From: Hyphomicrobiales bacterium
GTDB taxonomy: Bacteria; Pseudomonadota; Alphaproteobacteria; Rhizobiales; Rhizobiaceae
NCBI GenBank assembly: GCA_900473795.1
Contig: UCMT01000033.1
Span: forward strand, 1-64,000
Length of the DNA stretch: 64,000 nucleotides
Direction: 5' to 3'
A program made the position numbers and the translations under genes. Of the stretch, positions 55,278 to 64,000 are shown piece after piece. The stretch's first letter is position 1. Each line of letters starts with the position of its first letter. The notes beneath the pieces were generated by a model. It made no database searches and was not told the origin of the DNA. It was given only the letters and a program-made list of their open reading frames with translations.

Positions 55278-56198
55278 TCATTCCTCCGCCATTCGCGCGG
55301 CGCGCTGGTATATGATCGAAACCGCGACGCAGATAATGAACAGCACGATGCTCACCGCGCTGCCGAAGCCTATGCGCATCCGCGTAACTCCGAACTGGTA
55401 GAGGAAACCCACGATCGTGAGGCTCGCATTGTTGGGGCCGCCATTGGTCAGGGGGACGATCAGGTCGAACAGCTGCAGGGAGCCCGTGATCGCGAAGAAT
55501 GCGGTCACGGCCAGCGCGGATCGGATCATCGGTATTTTGATATGGCGCACGATCTGCCAGGGCTTCGCCCCATCGAGGCGGGCGGCTTCGATCATGTCGT
55601 TGGGAATACCCTGCAGGGCGGCGATGTAGATCATCATGTGGAAGCCGAAGTACTTCCAGACCAGCACGACCGCGATCGCGGGCATGACCCAGGCGGGATC
55701 GGCGAGTACGAAGTTCGGCTCGATGCCAATCGCGTCGCTGAGCGCGCGCGCCAGCCCGTAGTTTCCGTCGTACATGAAGTTCCACATGAGGCCAGCGGCG
55801 ATCTCCGCCAGCATGTAGGGAAGGAAGAAGACCGTTCGGAAGAACGCGGTGAACCATGTGTTGCGGTAAAGCGAAAGCGCCAGCCAGAGGGCCAGGGGCA
55901 ACTGCACGAGCAGGGACACAAGCGCGATGAAAGCGGTGTTCCGCAACGCGGTACCGAAATGACGCTGGGTCACGACCTTGCTATAGTTTTCGATGCCGAC
56001 GAACTTGGACGGCGACCCGTATCCGTTCCAGTCATAGAACGAAAAACGCAGCGCCTGCAGAATGGGCAGGACCACGAAGACCCCGAAAAGCACCACGGCG
56101 GGTGCAAGGAGCACGATCGCCGCCAGATGCGTTCGGTTGATGCGCAGGCACGCGCGCCCAGCCTCGGCGTTTGCCGTCGCTATGGTGGTGGATGTCAT
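55278..56198 (-). CDS. Sugar ABC transporter permease (MalF-type)
   Basis: A 306-residue permease with six helices; EAA loop EAARLDGAKPWQIVRHIKIP at about residue 205. ATG 56198 follows GGAAAAC; the open frame extends 14 codons upstream without similarity. It stands 60 bases after the binding-protein gene in the same operon. Confidence 0.92.
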   Translation of the reverse strand: MTSTTIATANAEAGRACLRINRTHLAAIVLLAPAVVLFGVFVVLPILQALRFSFYDWNGYGSPSKFVGIENYSKVVTQRHFGTALRNTAFIALVSLLVQLPLALWLALSLYRNTWFTAFFRTVFFLPYMLAEIAAGLMWNFMYDGNYGLARALSDAIGIEPNFVLADPAWVMPAIAVVLVWKYFGFHMMIYIAALQGIPNDMIEAARLDGAKPWQIVRHIKIPMIRSALAVTAFFAITGSLQLFDLIVPLTNGGPNNASLTIVGFLYQFGVTRMRIGFGSAVSIVLFIICVAVSIIYQRAARMAEE

Positions 56199-56258
56199 GA
56201 TTGTTTTCCAATATTTCGGCACAGGGCGGCCGCATATCACTGCGGCCGCCCAAGGCGA

Positions 56259-57512
56259 TCAGCGGTCGCCCGCCATCGCGTCTTCGACGTCGGCCGCAGC
56301 GTCCACGGCGGATATTGCCTTTGACGCCAGGGAAGAGGAGACGTCGTTCACCGCGCTGCCCGCGTTGACGCCGAGGCTCTGGTCGAAGAAGATCGCGTGG
56401 TATGTGGAAGCGCCGATGTCCTTGGCGATCTGCCTCTGGAACGGGTTCTCCAGGCTTTCGGCGGCCTTGACGTTGATCGGGATGTAGTAACCGCCCTTGG
56501 CGAACTTGGCGAGGTTCGCAGCGTCCTGGTACCAGGTCACGAACTCGACTGCCTCGTCGGGGGCGTTCTTGGAAAACACCCAGCCGTTGATGCCGCCGAG
56601 CGTGTCAGTTGGGTTGCCCTTCTCGTCCGGCAGCGACGGGAAGGCGAAGAAGCCCAGCTTGTCGTCCGGCACGCTTTGGCCGGACGTCGAATTGGTTTTG
56701 GATTCCTGGTAGTTCCAGTCGCCCATGAGGATCATTGCGGCGTTGCCGTCGCCGAACACGCCCGAGGACGAGGCGTATCCCGCGGCCTCGAAGCCCTTCT
56801 GGAACGGCTCGAGTCCTGCGAGCTTGAGGAACTCCTCGCCCGCCTTGACGAAGGCCGGAGCCAGGAAGCCGTCGCTCGCGCCCGCCCGCGCGAGGTCAAG
56901 CCCTTGCTTCCCGGCCAGGCGAAGCGCGAGATAATCCCAATAGAAAGCCGCAGTCCATTTGTCCTTTGCGCCGAGCGCGATCGGCGTAATGCCAGCGTCC
57001 TTCAACTTTTTGACGCCAGCCAGAAAGCCGTCCCAGGTCTTCATAGACGCGACGTCGACATCCGCCTTGGCGAAGAGGTCCTTGTTGTACCAGAAGACGA
57101 CCTCGGACACGTTTTGCGCGATGCCGTAAAGCTTGCCGTCCCTGGTGAACGCGTCGACGCCGGCGGGGCCGACGGCGCTCTTGTTGTCGTTCGTGAGGAC
57201 GCCGCCAATATCGCGGAGAAGCCCGGCGTTCACCTGGTCGGTCAGCACGCCGCCGCCCCAGCTGTAGATGACATCGGGAGCATCTTCCGATTGGAGGGCG
57301 GTGGACAGCATCGTCTTATAGTCTTCCCCGAACTTCCGGACCTTGATCTTGACGTCCGGATGCGACGCTTCGTAGGCGGCCGCCATCTCGTCCATGAGCT
57401 TCAGTTCACCGGGGTTGGACTGAATGTGCACCATGTCGATTTCGACCGTGCCGGCCAGTGCGCCATGCGCGGTCATTGCGAGCACGCAAAGCGCGCGGGT
57501 CATCGATTTCAT
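56259..57512 (-). CDS. Sugar ABC transporter substrate-binding protein
   Basis: A 417-residue periplasmic sugar-binding protein (family 1). A Sec signal (MKSMTRALCVLAMTAHGALA) is followed by VEIDMVHIQSNPGELKLMDE; inner motifs include YKTMLSTALQSEDAPDVIYS and AMILMGDWNYQ. GGGAGG lies 6 bases before ATG 57512. First gene of the GH3 transport operon and divergent from the LacI regulator, with a palindromic operator between them. Confidence 0.92.
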   Translation of the reverse strand: MKSMTRALCVLAMTAHGALAGTVEIDMVHIQSNPGELKLMDEMAAAYEASHPDVKIKVRKFGEDYKTMLSTALQSEDAPDVIYSWGGGVLTDQVNAGLLRDIGGVLTNDNKSAVGPAGVDAFTRDGKLYGIAQNVSEVVFWYNKDLFAKADVDVASMKTWDGFLAGVKKLKDAGITPIALGAKDKWTAAFYWDYLALRLAGKQGLDLARAGASDGFLAPAFVKAGEEFLKLAGLEPFQKGFEAAGYASSSGVFGDGNAAMILMGDWNYQESKTNSTSGQSVPDDKLGFFAFPSLPDEKGNPTDTLGGINGWVFSKNAPDEAVEFVTWYQDAANLAKFAKGGYYIPINVKAAESLENPFQRQIAKDIGASTYHAIFFDQSLGVNAGSAVNDVSSSLASKAISAVDAAADVEDAMAGDR

Positions 57513-57578
57513 ATTGAGCCTCCCAGCACAAGGCGACGTCCACCGTCGCATTTTCGTGACCACCTACGTCACGATATG

Positions 57579-57602
57579 AATAACGTTAGCGTTAACGTTA
57601 TT
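57579..57602. promoter_or_regulatory. LacI-type operator
   Basis: The 24-base element has arms AATAACGTTA and TAACGTTATT around a central GCGT-type core (57589-57592). It is palindromic apart from the centre, and AACGTTA recurs three times, as expected for overlapping LacI-family sites. It lies between the binding-protein start (57512) and the LacI gene (57703). Confidence 0.7.
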
Positions 57603-57702
57603 TTGAGTCAATGGTAACTCTTGGGGTTGACCTGCAAGAGCGTAGAGGTCACCTTGAAACCCGAGAATCCCGGCGGCTGCCCGGTCCAATGCGAGCGATC
57701 AG

Positions 57703-58773
57703 ATGTCGACCAACAAGAGAAGTTCAACGCTGTCGGAGATTGCGAAAATCGCGGAAGTGTCCGTGATGACCGCGTCCCGCGCGCTGAACAACCAGCCCGG
57801 CGTCTCCGAAGAGAAGCGCGCCGAGATTCTTCGTATCGCCGAAGACATGGGCTATGTGGCGAACCGCGTTGCGCAACGGCTTTCCGGAGGAAAGTCGCGG
57901 GTCATCGGTGTGATCGCGCAGCTTCACACACTCTACACGAGCGATCTCGTCCTCGGGATCGGCAGCGCGCTGCGGTCGTCAAAGTATGAGATGCTGGTCT
58001 ATTCGCTCTCCGACACGGACAGCCAGCCGCCTCAAGCCATCGTTAGCCTTCTACGTCAGTTTGTGGACGGAATTATCGTGATCCTGCCGTTTCAGTCGGA
58101 CTATCTCATCTCGTTGTCGGATGCTGATCTGCCCATCGTGACCATCGATGAAGGGTCCCACGACAATTTCCCCAAGATCGTCGCCGACAATTATCAAGGC
58201 GCACGCCTGGCGATCCAGCACTTGGCCGACTTGGGTCATCGACGTATCGGATTCATCTCGGGCAACAACCAACTGGCGTCGGCGCGAGACAGGGAGCGAG
58301 CGTTCAGGGACATGCAAGCCCAGCTCGGTCTCGACGACGATCCGGAACTCGTGGTGAACGGTAACTTCCTCCAACAAGGAGGTTTCAACGCGGCGAAGGA
58401 GTTGTTGAAGCTCCCGGTTAGGCCGACGGCGATATTTGCAGCAAACGACATCAGCGCAGCCGGCGCTATGTCGGCCATAAGGGATGGCGGACTTACTGTC
58501 CCGGAAGACATCTCGCTCGTGGGATTTGACGACGTGGCCGTTGCCAGTCAGATTTATCCTGCTTTGACAACAGTCAAGCAGCCGTCCGCGCAGATGGCCC
58601 GCGCTGCAGTCAATACGATCGTCGCGATGATTGCAGGAATTGAGCCGGCGACCGCTGTGATCATGTTGCCCACCGAATTGGTGGTAAGGGACTCGTCGCG
58701 TCCTATGGGCGAAGTGGTCGAAATGCCTTTTTCAAAAGGGTCGCGTAAGAAATCAACAACAACGGTCGCGTAA
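57703..58773 (+). CDS. LacI family transcriptional regulator
   Basis: A 356-residue repressor. The helix-turn-helix TLSEIAKIAEVSVMTASRAL and hinge VANRVAQRLSGGKS are clear. The sugar-binding part has FISGNNQLASARDRERAF and AIFAANDISAAGAMSAI. It is divergent from the sugar transport and GH3 operon and should repress it in the absence of the cognate sugar, through the palindrome at 57579-57602. The start ATG 57703 has only a weak GAGCG. Confidence 0.92.
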   Translation: MSTNKRSSTLSEIAKIAEVSVMTASRALNNQPGVSEEKRAEILRIAEDMGYVANRVAQRLSGGKSRVIGVIAQLHTLYTSDLVLGIGSALRSSKYEMLVYSLSDTDSQPPQAIVSLLRQFVDGIIVILPFQSDYLISLSDADLPIVTIDEGSHDNFPKIVADNYQGARLAIQHLADLGHRRIGFISGNNQLASARDRERAFRDMQAQLGLDDDPELVVNGNFLQQGGFNAAKELLKLPVRPTAIFAANDISAAGAMSAIRDGGLTVPEDISLVGFDDVAVASQIYPALTTVKQPSAQMARAAVNTIVAMIAGIEPATAVIMLPTELVVRDSSRPMGEVVEMPFSKGSRKKSTTTVA

Positions 58774-58910
58774 GCGCAATGGCCTTGAATTTCAATCGCA
58801 AGCTATCTGGAGTCTGGATCGTTGCTATATGCATACGAATTGGGATTGCCTGGCCTACCGAGACGGCCAGTGCGAGGCCGCCAGGCATCCTGCTCTGAAG
58901 CAAGCCATCG

Positions 58911-59846
58911 TCACTCTGAAACAGGCCACCCGGCCCCTTGCGCTGTGCCTGTTCCAGCCCGTCTGTACTCTCGAACGTGGTCAATGAGCGCGCGCAGTTT
59001 GGGCGCCATGTTCCGCCGGTTTGGGAAATATAGAAAGAAGCCGGGAAAAGGTGGCAGGAAGTCGTCCAGTGCCGTAACGAGCTCGCCGCGAGCGATATGG
59101 GAACGAAATGTCTCTTCCAATGCAAATGTGATGCCGCCGCCGGCGAGCGCTGTCCGGATCATAAGACGAAGGTCGTTTGTCGTAATTTGGGGCTCGACGG
59201 CGACGTCGAACGCTATGCCGTCCTGCTCGAACTCCCACCGGTACGGAGCCGCGCTCGGCGATGGACGCCATCCGATACAACGATGATGCACCAGTTCCCG
59301 AGGATGGCGCGGGGTACCGTGGCGCTCGAAATACCCTGGTGCAGCAACCACCACTTCTCGCTCTTCTCTCGTCAGAGGCACCGCCACCATATCCTGCTCA
59401 ATGACTTCGCCCAGTCGGACCCCGGCATCAAAGCCGGCGGCAACGATGTCGAACATGTCGTCGGTCACCGTCACGTCGATGGTGAGACCTGGGTGGGCCT
59501 CGGCAAAGGACGCGATCAGGGGGCCTGAGAGAAACTGTTCCGCAATCGAGGTCGCTGCAATCCGCAGCAATCCACGGGGACTGACGTCACCGGCCACGTC
59601 CTCGAGCGCGGATTTTACGTCGATCATTGGCTGGGAAAGCGCTTCACGAAAACGGTTGCCCGCCTCGGTTAGACGCACGCTGCGCGTCGTGCGACTGACG
59701 AGCGCAATACCACAGATGTCTTCCAGCCGTCTGATCCCCTGGCTGACGGCAGAGCGTGTGACGCCGAGGCGGTCAGCGGCTGCCCTGAAGTTCCCCTCTT
59801 CGGCGACCGCGAGAAAGACAGGCAGAAGGTTCAGATCGATTGTCAT
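58911..59846 (-). CDS. LysR-type transcriptional regulator
   Basis: A 311-residue LysR regulator. The DNA-binding part is FLAVAEEGNFRAAADRLGVT then RSAVSQGIRRLEDICG (residues 10-46). The effector domain (about 90-295) shows GFDAGVRLGEVIEQDMVAVP and the HRCIGWRPSP block typical of the PA4145-like group that regulates oxidoreductases. It is divergent from the secreted protein/Atu4866 pair; a palindrome lies in the gap. Confidence 0.9.
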   Translation of the reverse strand: MTIDLNLLPVFLAVAEEGNFRAAADRLGVTRSAVSQGIRRLEDICGIALVSRTTRSVRLTEAGNRFREALSQPMIDVKSALEDVAGDVSPRGLLRIAATSIAEQFLSGPLIASFAEAHPGLTIDVTVTDDMFDIVAAGFDAGVRLGEVIEQDMVAVPLTREEREVVVAAPGYFERHGTPRHPRELVHHRCIGWRPSPSAAPYRWEFEQDGIAFDVAVEPQITTNDLRLMIRTALAGGGITFALEETFRSHIARGELVTALDDFLPPFPGFFLYFPNRRNMAPKLRALIDHVREYRRAGTGTAQGAGWPVSE

Positions 59847-59857
59847 TGTCGAGCCTT

Positions 59858-59876
59858 GCTAACCAATCACGTTAGC
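59858..59876. promoter_or_regulatory. LysR operator candidate
   Basis: GCTAAC (59858-59863), CAATCAC spacer, GTTAGC (59871-59876): perfect 6-base arms, 12 bases upstream of the LysR start and 114 bases before the divergent gene. It is the likely binding site for the LysR protein. Confidence 0.55.
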
Positions 59877-59989
59877 CAAAAGGAGATACAAGCGACAATC
59901 CAATTTGTCTACCTATTCCGCGTGCCCCGGCGAACAGCGATTTGGCGGCACGACAGCCAGGAACCTGGTCATCAAAGGAAGGTAGTCCA

Positions 59990-60556
59990 ATGACACACGT
60001 GAAAATCATAGTCGCCGCTGTTTTGGCGATTGGCGCCTGCGCCGGACCTGTTGCAGCGCAGGATAGTTCATGTCCCCGGGAGGGCGCCGATGCTCCCCTC
60101 GCACTTCACGCAGACTGGATCATGAAAGGCTGGGAACGCCATGAAGGCGACCCTAATTTCGTGTTCTCTCAAAAGCTGAGCACGTTCTACGACCTGGAAA
60201 ACACCAATGGGGTTTTCTACGACAATTTCGCACCCGGCGACACACAGCTCTTTCGCGATTCCGCCCGCTATGGCGCAAACTGGGAAGCGCTGCAAAACGC
60301 TGCGCGGTCCGTCCACCACGGCTTGACCGGTGGTCACGACGCAATCGTCGGCGACACCGTCGCTTCAACGACGCTTGGCTTCGTCGGCCGTATTGATCGT
60401 CTTGACGGTGCGGTCGTCGCGTTCGACGGTCGCTCGCAGCTTGGCTGGGAATGCACTGGCGGCAAATGGAAGATCCGTCATGAGCTGAACTATGCATGGA
60501 TCGTCAAGCCCGAAAGCATCCGGCGTTTCCTGGGCAACACGGGGACGGTGCAATGA
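59990..60556 (+). CDS. Secreted SnoaL/NTF2-like hypothetical protein
   Basis: A 188-residue protein with a Sec signal peptide (MTHVKIIVAAVLAIGACAGP ... AAQ). The mature part (WERHEGDPNFVFSQKLSTFY, then DFRDSARYGANWE-like and DAIVGDTVASTTLGFVGRID) has the shape of an NTF2-like fold, common in ketosteroid-isomerase-like proteins. Function unknown. AAGGAAGG precedes ATG 59990. The next gene starts inside its stop region, so both are translated together. Confidence 0.7.
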   Translation: MTHVKIIVAAVLAIGACAGPVAAQDSSCPREGADAPLALHADWIMKGWERHEGDPNFVFSQKLSTFYDLENTNGVFYDNFAPGDTQLFRDSARYGANWEALQNAARSVHHGLTGGHDAIVGDTVASTTLGFVGRIDRLDGAVVAFDGRSQLGWECTGGKWKIRHELNYAWIVKPESIRRFLGNTGTVQ

Positions 60557-60807
60557 CCGCCCCTGCCACGTCCACCCACCCTTATGTTGGCATGTGGCAG
60601 ACCGCGGACGGTCGCATCCGGCACGAGCTGCTCCCAAACGGGCGTTACGATGAAGCTCGCGGCTCGCGCGAAAGCGCCTATCAAGGTCGATACGCGGTGA
60701 CCGGAAATCACATCGAATACTGGGACGATACCGGTTTCACCGCCGACGGCGATTTTGTCGACGATGTTCTGCACCATGCTGGAATGGTTCTCTATCGCAG
60801 GCCGTAG
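60553..60807 (+). CDS. Atu4866-domain protein
   Basis: An 84-residue protein of the Atu4866 family (calycin-like small beta barrel). Motifs: YVGMWQTADGRIRHELLPNG, RYDEARGSRESAYQGRYAV, IEYWDDTGFTADGDF. The family is found in Agrobacterium and relatives with unknown role. It overlaps the previous gene by 4 bases (ATGA), and a good terminator follows. Confidence 0.85.
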   Translation: MTAPATSTHPYVGMWQTADGRIRHELLPNGRYDEARGSRESAYQGRYAVTGNHIEYWDDTGFTADGDFVDDVLHHAGMVLYRRP

Positions 60808-60825
60808 GCACGAGAGGCTGTATCT

Positions 60826-60853
60826 GAAGGCGGTATCGATGCGACACCGCCTT
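60826..60853 (+). terminator. Terminator of the secreted protein/Atu4866 operon
   Basis: GAAGGCGGT (60826-60834) pairs with ACCGCCTTC (60845-60853) with a 10-base loop; TTTG follows. It stands 18 bases after the stop codon. Confidence 0.65.
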
Positions 60854-60986
60854 CTTTGCGCGTTACACATCCTCGATTGCGCCGAAACCATTGGTGGTTT
60901 CACAAGCGATGTCGGTATGCTGTCCCAGTCGGTCACCACGATGAATAGCTTGTTCGAGCGCAGAAATCGCCACACCTGGAGCCGCA

Positions 60987-61916
60987 ATGACCGTGGATAG
61001 TCGAGAGGAAACTTCTTCGGTCCCACTACGAACGTCGCCTGCCGGGCTGGAAACATACATTGCCGGCCGAACGCTCGTCAGTGGGGATGGACCAGCCTGG
61101 ACGGACATGTTCGTGCAGGTGTTTTCTCGCCGGAAGGTGCAACAACCCTTCCTTGTTCCTGCGGTCGCCGAACCGCTCGTCGTTTGGGTGATCTCTGGCC
61201 AGGCATGTGTGGAGGAACGGGATCTGGGCGGGGAGTGGGTGGCCAACCCAGTCACAGCTGGGGACTTTTTCCTGACGCGATCGCCTACTCCATATCAGTT
61301 GCGCTGGCAGGCCGAGGGAGACGAGCCTTTCCAGGTCATGCATCTCTATCTTTCGGTTTCGCTGTTTGAGCGGGTGGCGGAAGAGATCCTCGGCAAGGCC
61401 GCGAGCGCCATGCACCTGCGCGACATATCAGGCGGCCGCGACCAACGGCTTTCCAGCATGCTGGAGCTGATCCATGCTGAACTAATGGCAGAAGGGCAGG
61501 GAAGTCAGCTCTTCGTTCAGGGATTGGCACAGACGCTCGCCGTTCATCTTATCCGGCAATATGCGACGTATGATACGGAGGCGCGGCCGTCAAACGCGCT
61601 CCCGGGCGCAAAGCTGCGGCGCGCCATGGCATTCATGGATGCCAACCTTCACGAGCCGTTTGATCTCGCACGTCTGGCGCAAACGACTGGCATGAGCGCT
61701 TTCCACTTCAGCCGTCTCTTCAAGAAGGCGACCGGCCTTTCTCCATCGCACTATTTCATCCGCCAACGCATCACCAGAGCCCAGCAACTTCTGCAGGAAA
61801 CCGATACCAGTATCATCGATGTCGGCATGTCCGTGGGATATTCGAGCCCGAGCCATTTTGCTCAGGTTTTCCGCCGGGAGGCCGGCGTCTCGCCCAGTGA
61901 CTATCGCCGCAGCTAG
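60987..61916 (+). CDS. AraC family transcriptional regulator
   Basis: A 309-residue regulator. An N-terminal cupin-like AraC_N domain (about residues 40-190, with FFLTRSPTPYQLRW) is followed by the two HTHs of the AraC domain: FDLARLAQTTGMSAFHFSRL and the signature GYSSPSHFAQVFRREAGVSP. It precedes the dehydrogenase/DUF1330 pair on the same strand and probably activates it in response to an aldehyde or xenobiotic; this is inference. Confidence 0.9.
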   Translation: MTVDSREETSSVPLRTSPAGLETYIAGRTLVSGDGPAWTDMFVQVFSRRKVQQPFLVPAVAEPLVVWVISGQACVEERDLGGEWVANPVTAGDFFLTRSPTPYQLRWQAEGDEPFQVMHLYLSVSLFERVAEEILGKAASAMHLRDISGGRDQRLSSMLELIHAELMAEGQGSQLFVQGLAQTLAVHLIRQYATYDTEARPSNALPGAKLRRAMAFMDANLHEPFDLARLAQTTGMSAFHFSRLFKKATGLSPSHYFIRQRITRAQQLLQETDTSIIDVGMSVGYSSPSHFAQVFRREAGVSPSDYRRS

Positions 61917-62066
61917 GGTTTCAGCCCAGTTCTTACTGATTTGAGCAAGATCCCGACAGGTGCCGCAAGTCCCCGAGAGAGGGATCAGTCGCTCCTGCCT
62001 ATGTTCCTCCTTGTCGAACACGACAGCCCCTTCAGACAGAAGGGCGCCAAGACAAGGAGACAGATC

Positions 62067-62816
62067 ATGACGACTATCAATGGAAAAATTGCGCTGGTCA
62101 CCGGCGCATCGAGCGGCATCGGCGCGGCTACCGCATTGAAGCTGGCTGAGGCCGGCGCAAAGGTCGGGATTACTGCCCGTCGCACTGACAAGCTTGAAGG
62201 CCTGAGGAGAGAGATCGCCTCGAAGGGTGGCGAAGCCCTCGTGATCGAAATGGACGTTGTCGATCCGGCCGCCGTCGAAGCCGGCGTCCAAAAGCTGGTG
62301 GGTGCCTATGGTGCAATCGACATTCTCGTCAACAATGCGGGCCTGATGCCGCTTTCGGATGTCGATCAGTTCAAAGTCGATGAATGGCATCGGATGGTCG
62401 ACGTCAATGTGAAAGGCCTGTTGAACACCACGGCTGCCGTTCTGCCTCAGATGATCAAACAGCAGTCGGGGCACATCTTCAACATGTCGTCGATCGCTGG
62501 CCGCAAGGTCTTCAAGGGCCTTTCGGTCTATTGCGCCACGAAGCACGCTGTGGCCGCGTTCTCCGACGGTCTGCGTATGGAAGTCGGCCCGAAGCACCAC
62601 ATTCGGGTGACCTGCGTCCAGCCAGGCGCGGTGGCAACCGAACTGTACGATCACATTACCGACCCTGGCTATCGCCGACAGATGGACGACCTTGCCAAGC
62701 AGATGACGTTCCTCCAGGCCGCGGACATCGGCGACACTATCGTCTTTGCCGCGCAGGCGCCGGCCCATGTGGACGTCGCCGAACTCTTCGTTCTGCCGGT
62801 CGAACAGGGTTGGTAA
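62067..62816 (+). CDS. Short-chain dehydrogenase/reductase
   Basis: A 249-residue classical SDR: NAD(P) motif [18 protein letters not shown], catalytic Ser in NMSSIAGR, and YCATKHA (Tyr-x3-Lys). The ARRTDKL after strand 2 suggests NADPH preference. Substrate unknown; SDRs with this partner often reduce small carbonyls. AAGGAGA precedes ATG 62067. The AraC gene 150 bases upstream is its likely regulator. Confidence 0.92.
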   Translation: MTTINGKIALVTGASSGIGAATALKLAEAGAKVGITARRTDKLEGLRREIASKGGEALVIEMDVVDPAAVEAGVQKLVGAYGAIDILVNNAGLMPLSDVDQFKVDEWHRMVDVNVKGLLNTTAAVLPQMIKQQSGHIFNMSSIAGRKVFKGLSVYCATKHAVAAFSDGLRMEVGPKHHIRVTCVQPGAVATELYDHITDPGYRRQMDDLAKQMTFLQAADIGDTIVFAAQAPAHVDVAELFVLPVEQGW

Positions 62817-62836
62817 CCGCACCAGAATGTCGTTTT

Positions 62837-62864
62837 CGCCTCCCCGCATGCCTGCGGGGAGGCG
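62837..62864 (+). terminator. Strong hairpin between the dehydrogenase and DUF1330 genes
   Basis: CGCCTCCCCGCA and TGCGGGGAGGCG form a perfect 12-base stem with a 4-base loop, beginning 21 bases after the dehydrogenase stop. A moderately T-rich run (ATTTTT) follows 10 bases later. It is probably a partial terminator or mRNA-stabilising end, lowering DUF1330 expression. Confidence 0.6.
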
Positions 62865-62908
62865 ACTCACGCATTTTTAGACTTCAAACTCATGAAATGG
62901 AGACAGTC

Positions 62909-63193
62909 ATGTCCGCCTATCTCGTTGTCGATCTCGACATTCACGACCCTGAAGCAATTGCGGATTATCGCTCGAAGGCTCTGCCCTTGGTGGCAAAAGC
63001 TGGTGGCCGCCTCATCGCGCTCGATGACGCCCCCCTCGAACTCGAAGAATGGCGGGCGACCAACATGTTGATCATCGAATTCCCTGACATGGATGCCATC
63101 CGCTGTCTGTTCGCGTCAGCGGACTATGCTCCACTCGCCCGTCAGCGGCAGACAGCGGCGGGCTCCCGGATCATCGCGTTGCGCGGGGTCTAA
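62909..63193 (+). CDS. DUF1330 family protein
   Basis: A 94-residue dimeric alpha/beta-barrel-type small protein: MSAYLVVDLDIHDPEAIADY, then EEWRATNMLIIEFPDMDAI and RQRQTAAGSRIIALRGV. DUF1330 proteins are often encoded next to oxidoreductases, role unknown. ATG 62909 has GGAG 8 bases before; an ATG 12 bases upstream overlaps that site. Confidence 0.82.
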   Translation: MSAYLVVDLDIHDPEAIADYRSKALPLVAKAGGRLIALDDAPLELEEWRATNMLIIEFPDMDAIRCLFASADYAPLARQRQTAAGSRIIALRGV

Positions 63194-63564
63194 GGTATTG
63201 CGAAAGGAGGGAGGTCGGTTGGTACGACTTGGTGGAACGGGTTTGTCCGAAAAGAAGCGGAACGAATGCCCTCAAACGAAAAAAAGCGGACACATGCGGT
63301 CCGCTGAACTCGGTAAGCCGAGCGAAACAAAGGTTCAACGCACCGACGGATCAGCCTCTCGACTATGGACATTACGGCGTGCCTTAGTTGATCAGCTTCA
63401 TAAGCCTGACGGGTCTCCAGGGAGATTTCTAGCGAACCACTCTGCCGTAGCACAGGCCGCGATCCGTTCCTGGTGGGATATCAGGACAGCGATTCCTAGT
63501 CCTTGCTTTTGCACGATTGAAAGGTGTTTTGGCGCTGGGCCGTTGGGCACCAGTGGTGCGTCAC
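63194..63564. other. Intergenic region between DUF1330 and TetR genes
   Basis: No gene is recognised in about 370 bases. A hairpin AGCGGAC/GTCCGCT at 63285-63305 with A-rich sequence just before it could end minus-strand transcripts (of the TetR gene). Confidence 0.35.
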
Positions 63565-64000
63565 TCAATTGCGACTCGCCTGAAGGAGAGCGCTTGCCGC
63601 GCGCTGCAGTAATGGTTTCGCCTCCCCGGCGTCGAACATCTGGGAGCTGACAAACGCGCCATTGATAAGTAATGCCAACTGTCCAGCGAGTTCGGCAGGT
63701 CTCATCGAGCCTAGTTGCTCGGCGAGTTCATGAAGCCGCCGCCTCAACTCGGCTTTGTGTGCGGCAGCTACCTTGCGAGCAGGATGCTCGGCTTCGGGAA
63801 ATTCTGCTGCAACATTGATTTGGGGACACCCACGATAACCTGGGCGGTTGACGCGCTCACCAATCCAATTGAGGTGAGCCTCCAACTCCCGCTTTGGATC
63901 GCCAACATTCACTTGCGAGACCTTGTCCCAAGTACCCCAGAAGTCTTTGTCCTCGCGCTCGAGGAACGCGGCGACGAGGTCGTCTTTCGTGCGAAAATGT
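63565..64000 (-). CDS. TetR family regulator, 5' end outside the window
   Basis: The C-terminal 145 residues of a TetR-type repressor. The open frame enters from the right edge with HFRTKDDLVAAFLERE, the helix just after the DNA-binding domain (usual xxHFxSKDxL motif). The effector domain follows (GCPQINVAAEFPEAEHPARK, QLALLINGAF). The DNA-binding domain itself lies outside the window, so the start cannot be given. Its target is probably upstream of 64 kb. Confidence 0.8.
   Translation of the reverse strand, partial: HFRTKDDLVAAFLEREDKDFWGTWDKVSQVNVGDPKRELEAHLNWIGERVNRPGYRGCPQINVAAEFPEAEHPARKVAAAHKAELRRRLHELAEQLGSMRPAELAGQLALLINGAFVSSQMFDAGEAKPLLQRAASALLQASRN

Overview
The window looks like part of an accessory replicon (plasmid, megaplasmid or chromid) of an alphaproteobacterium of the Rhizobiaceae (Rhizobium/Agrobacterium/Neorhizobium type). 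The main evidence is a complete repABC replication and partition operon at 16.6-20.2 kb (minus strand) with a candidate antisense RNA between repB and repC. The galacturonate-oxidation enzymes are most like those known from Agrobacterium, and an Atu4866-domain protein and DUF6494 are also present. The chemistry is that of a plant-associated sugar and uronate scavenger. I saw no tRNA, rRNA, CRISPR array or conjugation gene.

Layout. 0.4-16 kb is a patchwork of small loci: cold-shock protein, membrane-anchored DUF2726 protein, Nudix hydrolase, LysR/EamA divergent pair, a broken VapC-type toxin with its antitoxin, HEPN-like protein, MFS and LysE exporters, and a PAS-GGDEF-EAL protein. It is littered with fragments of an integrase, a YunG-like gene, a LacI-type regulator and an IS701-type transposase. 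16.1-24.3 kb is the replication core (repABC) plus a C-terminally truncated tyrosine recombinase and a serine recombinase, bounded by a 49-base inverted repeat. 24.3-32.1 kb is a beta-galactoside module: ROK regulator, divergent ABC importer (Tat-type binding protein, two permeases, ATPase) and GH42 beta-galactosidase. 32.4-34.9 kb is a scrap zone with small conserved genes, truncated toxin genes, a cyclase fragment and an IS110 fragment.

34.9-49.8 kb is a D-galacturonate catabolic island. Udh oxidises the uronate to galactarolactone, Gli and Gci isomerise and open the lactone, KdgD dehydrates and decarboxylates, and a semialdehyde dehydrogenase delivers 2-oxoglutarate. A Dpp/Opp-type importer, a FadR-type GntR regulator, two esterase-like hydrolases, a cupin and a second enolase-superfamily enzyme complete it. 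Directly repeated ends of an IS6-type element lie on both sides (34.88 and 50.09 kb), which suggests mobility as a unit. 50.9-58.8 kb is a GH3 beta-glucosidase with its own sugar ABC importer, LacI regulator and palindromic operator. 58.9-64 kb holds a LysR regulator with a divergent secreted protein/Atu4866 pair, an AraC regulator, a short-chain dehydrogenase with a DUF1330 partner, and the end of a TetR gene.

The three catabolic modules each carry their own uptake system and a regulator of a different family (ROK, FadR/GntR, LacI), each with a palindrome at the divergent promoter. All functions are inferred from sequence by eye; no database search was run.
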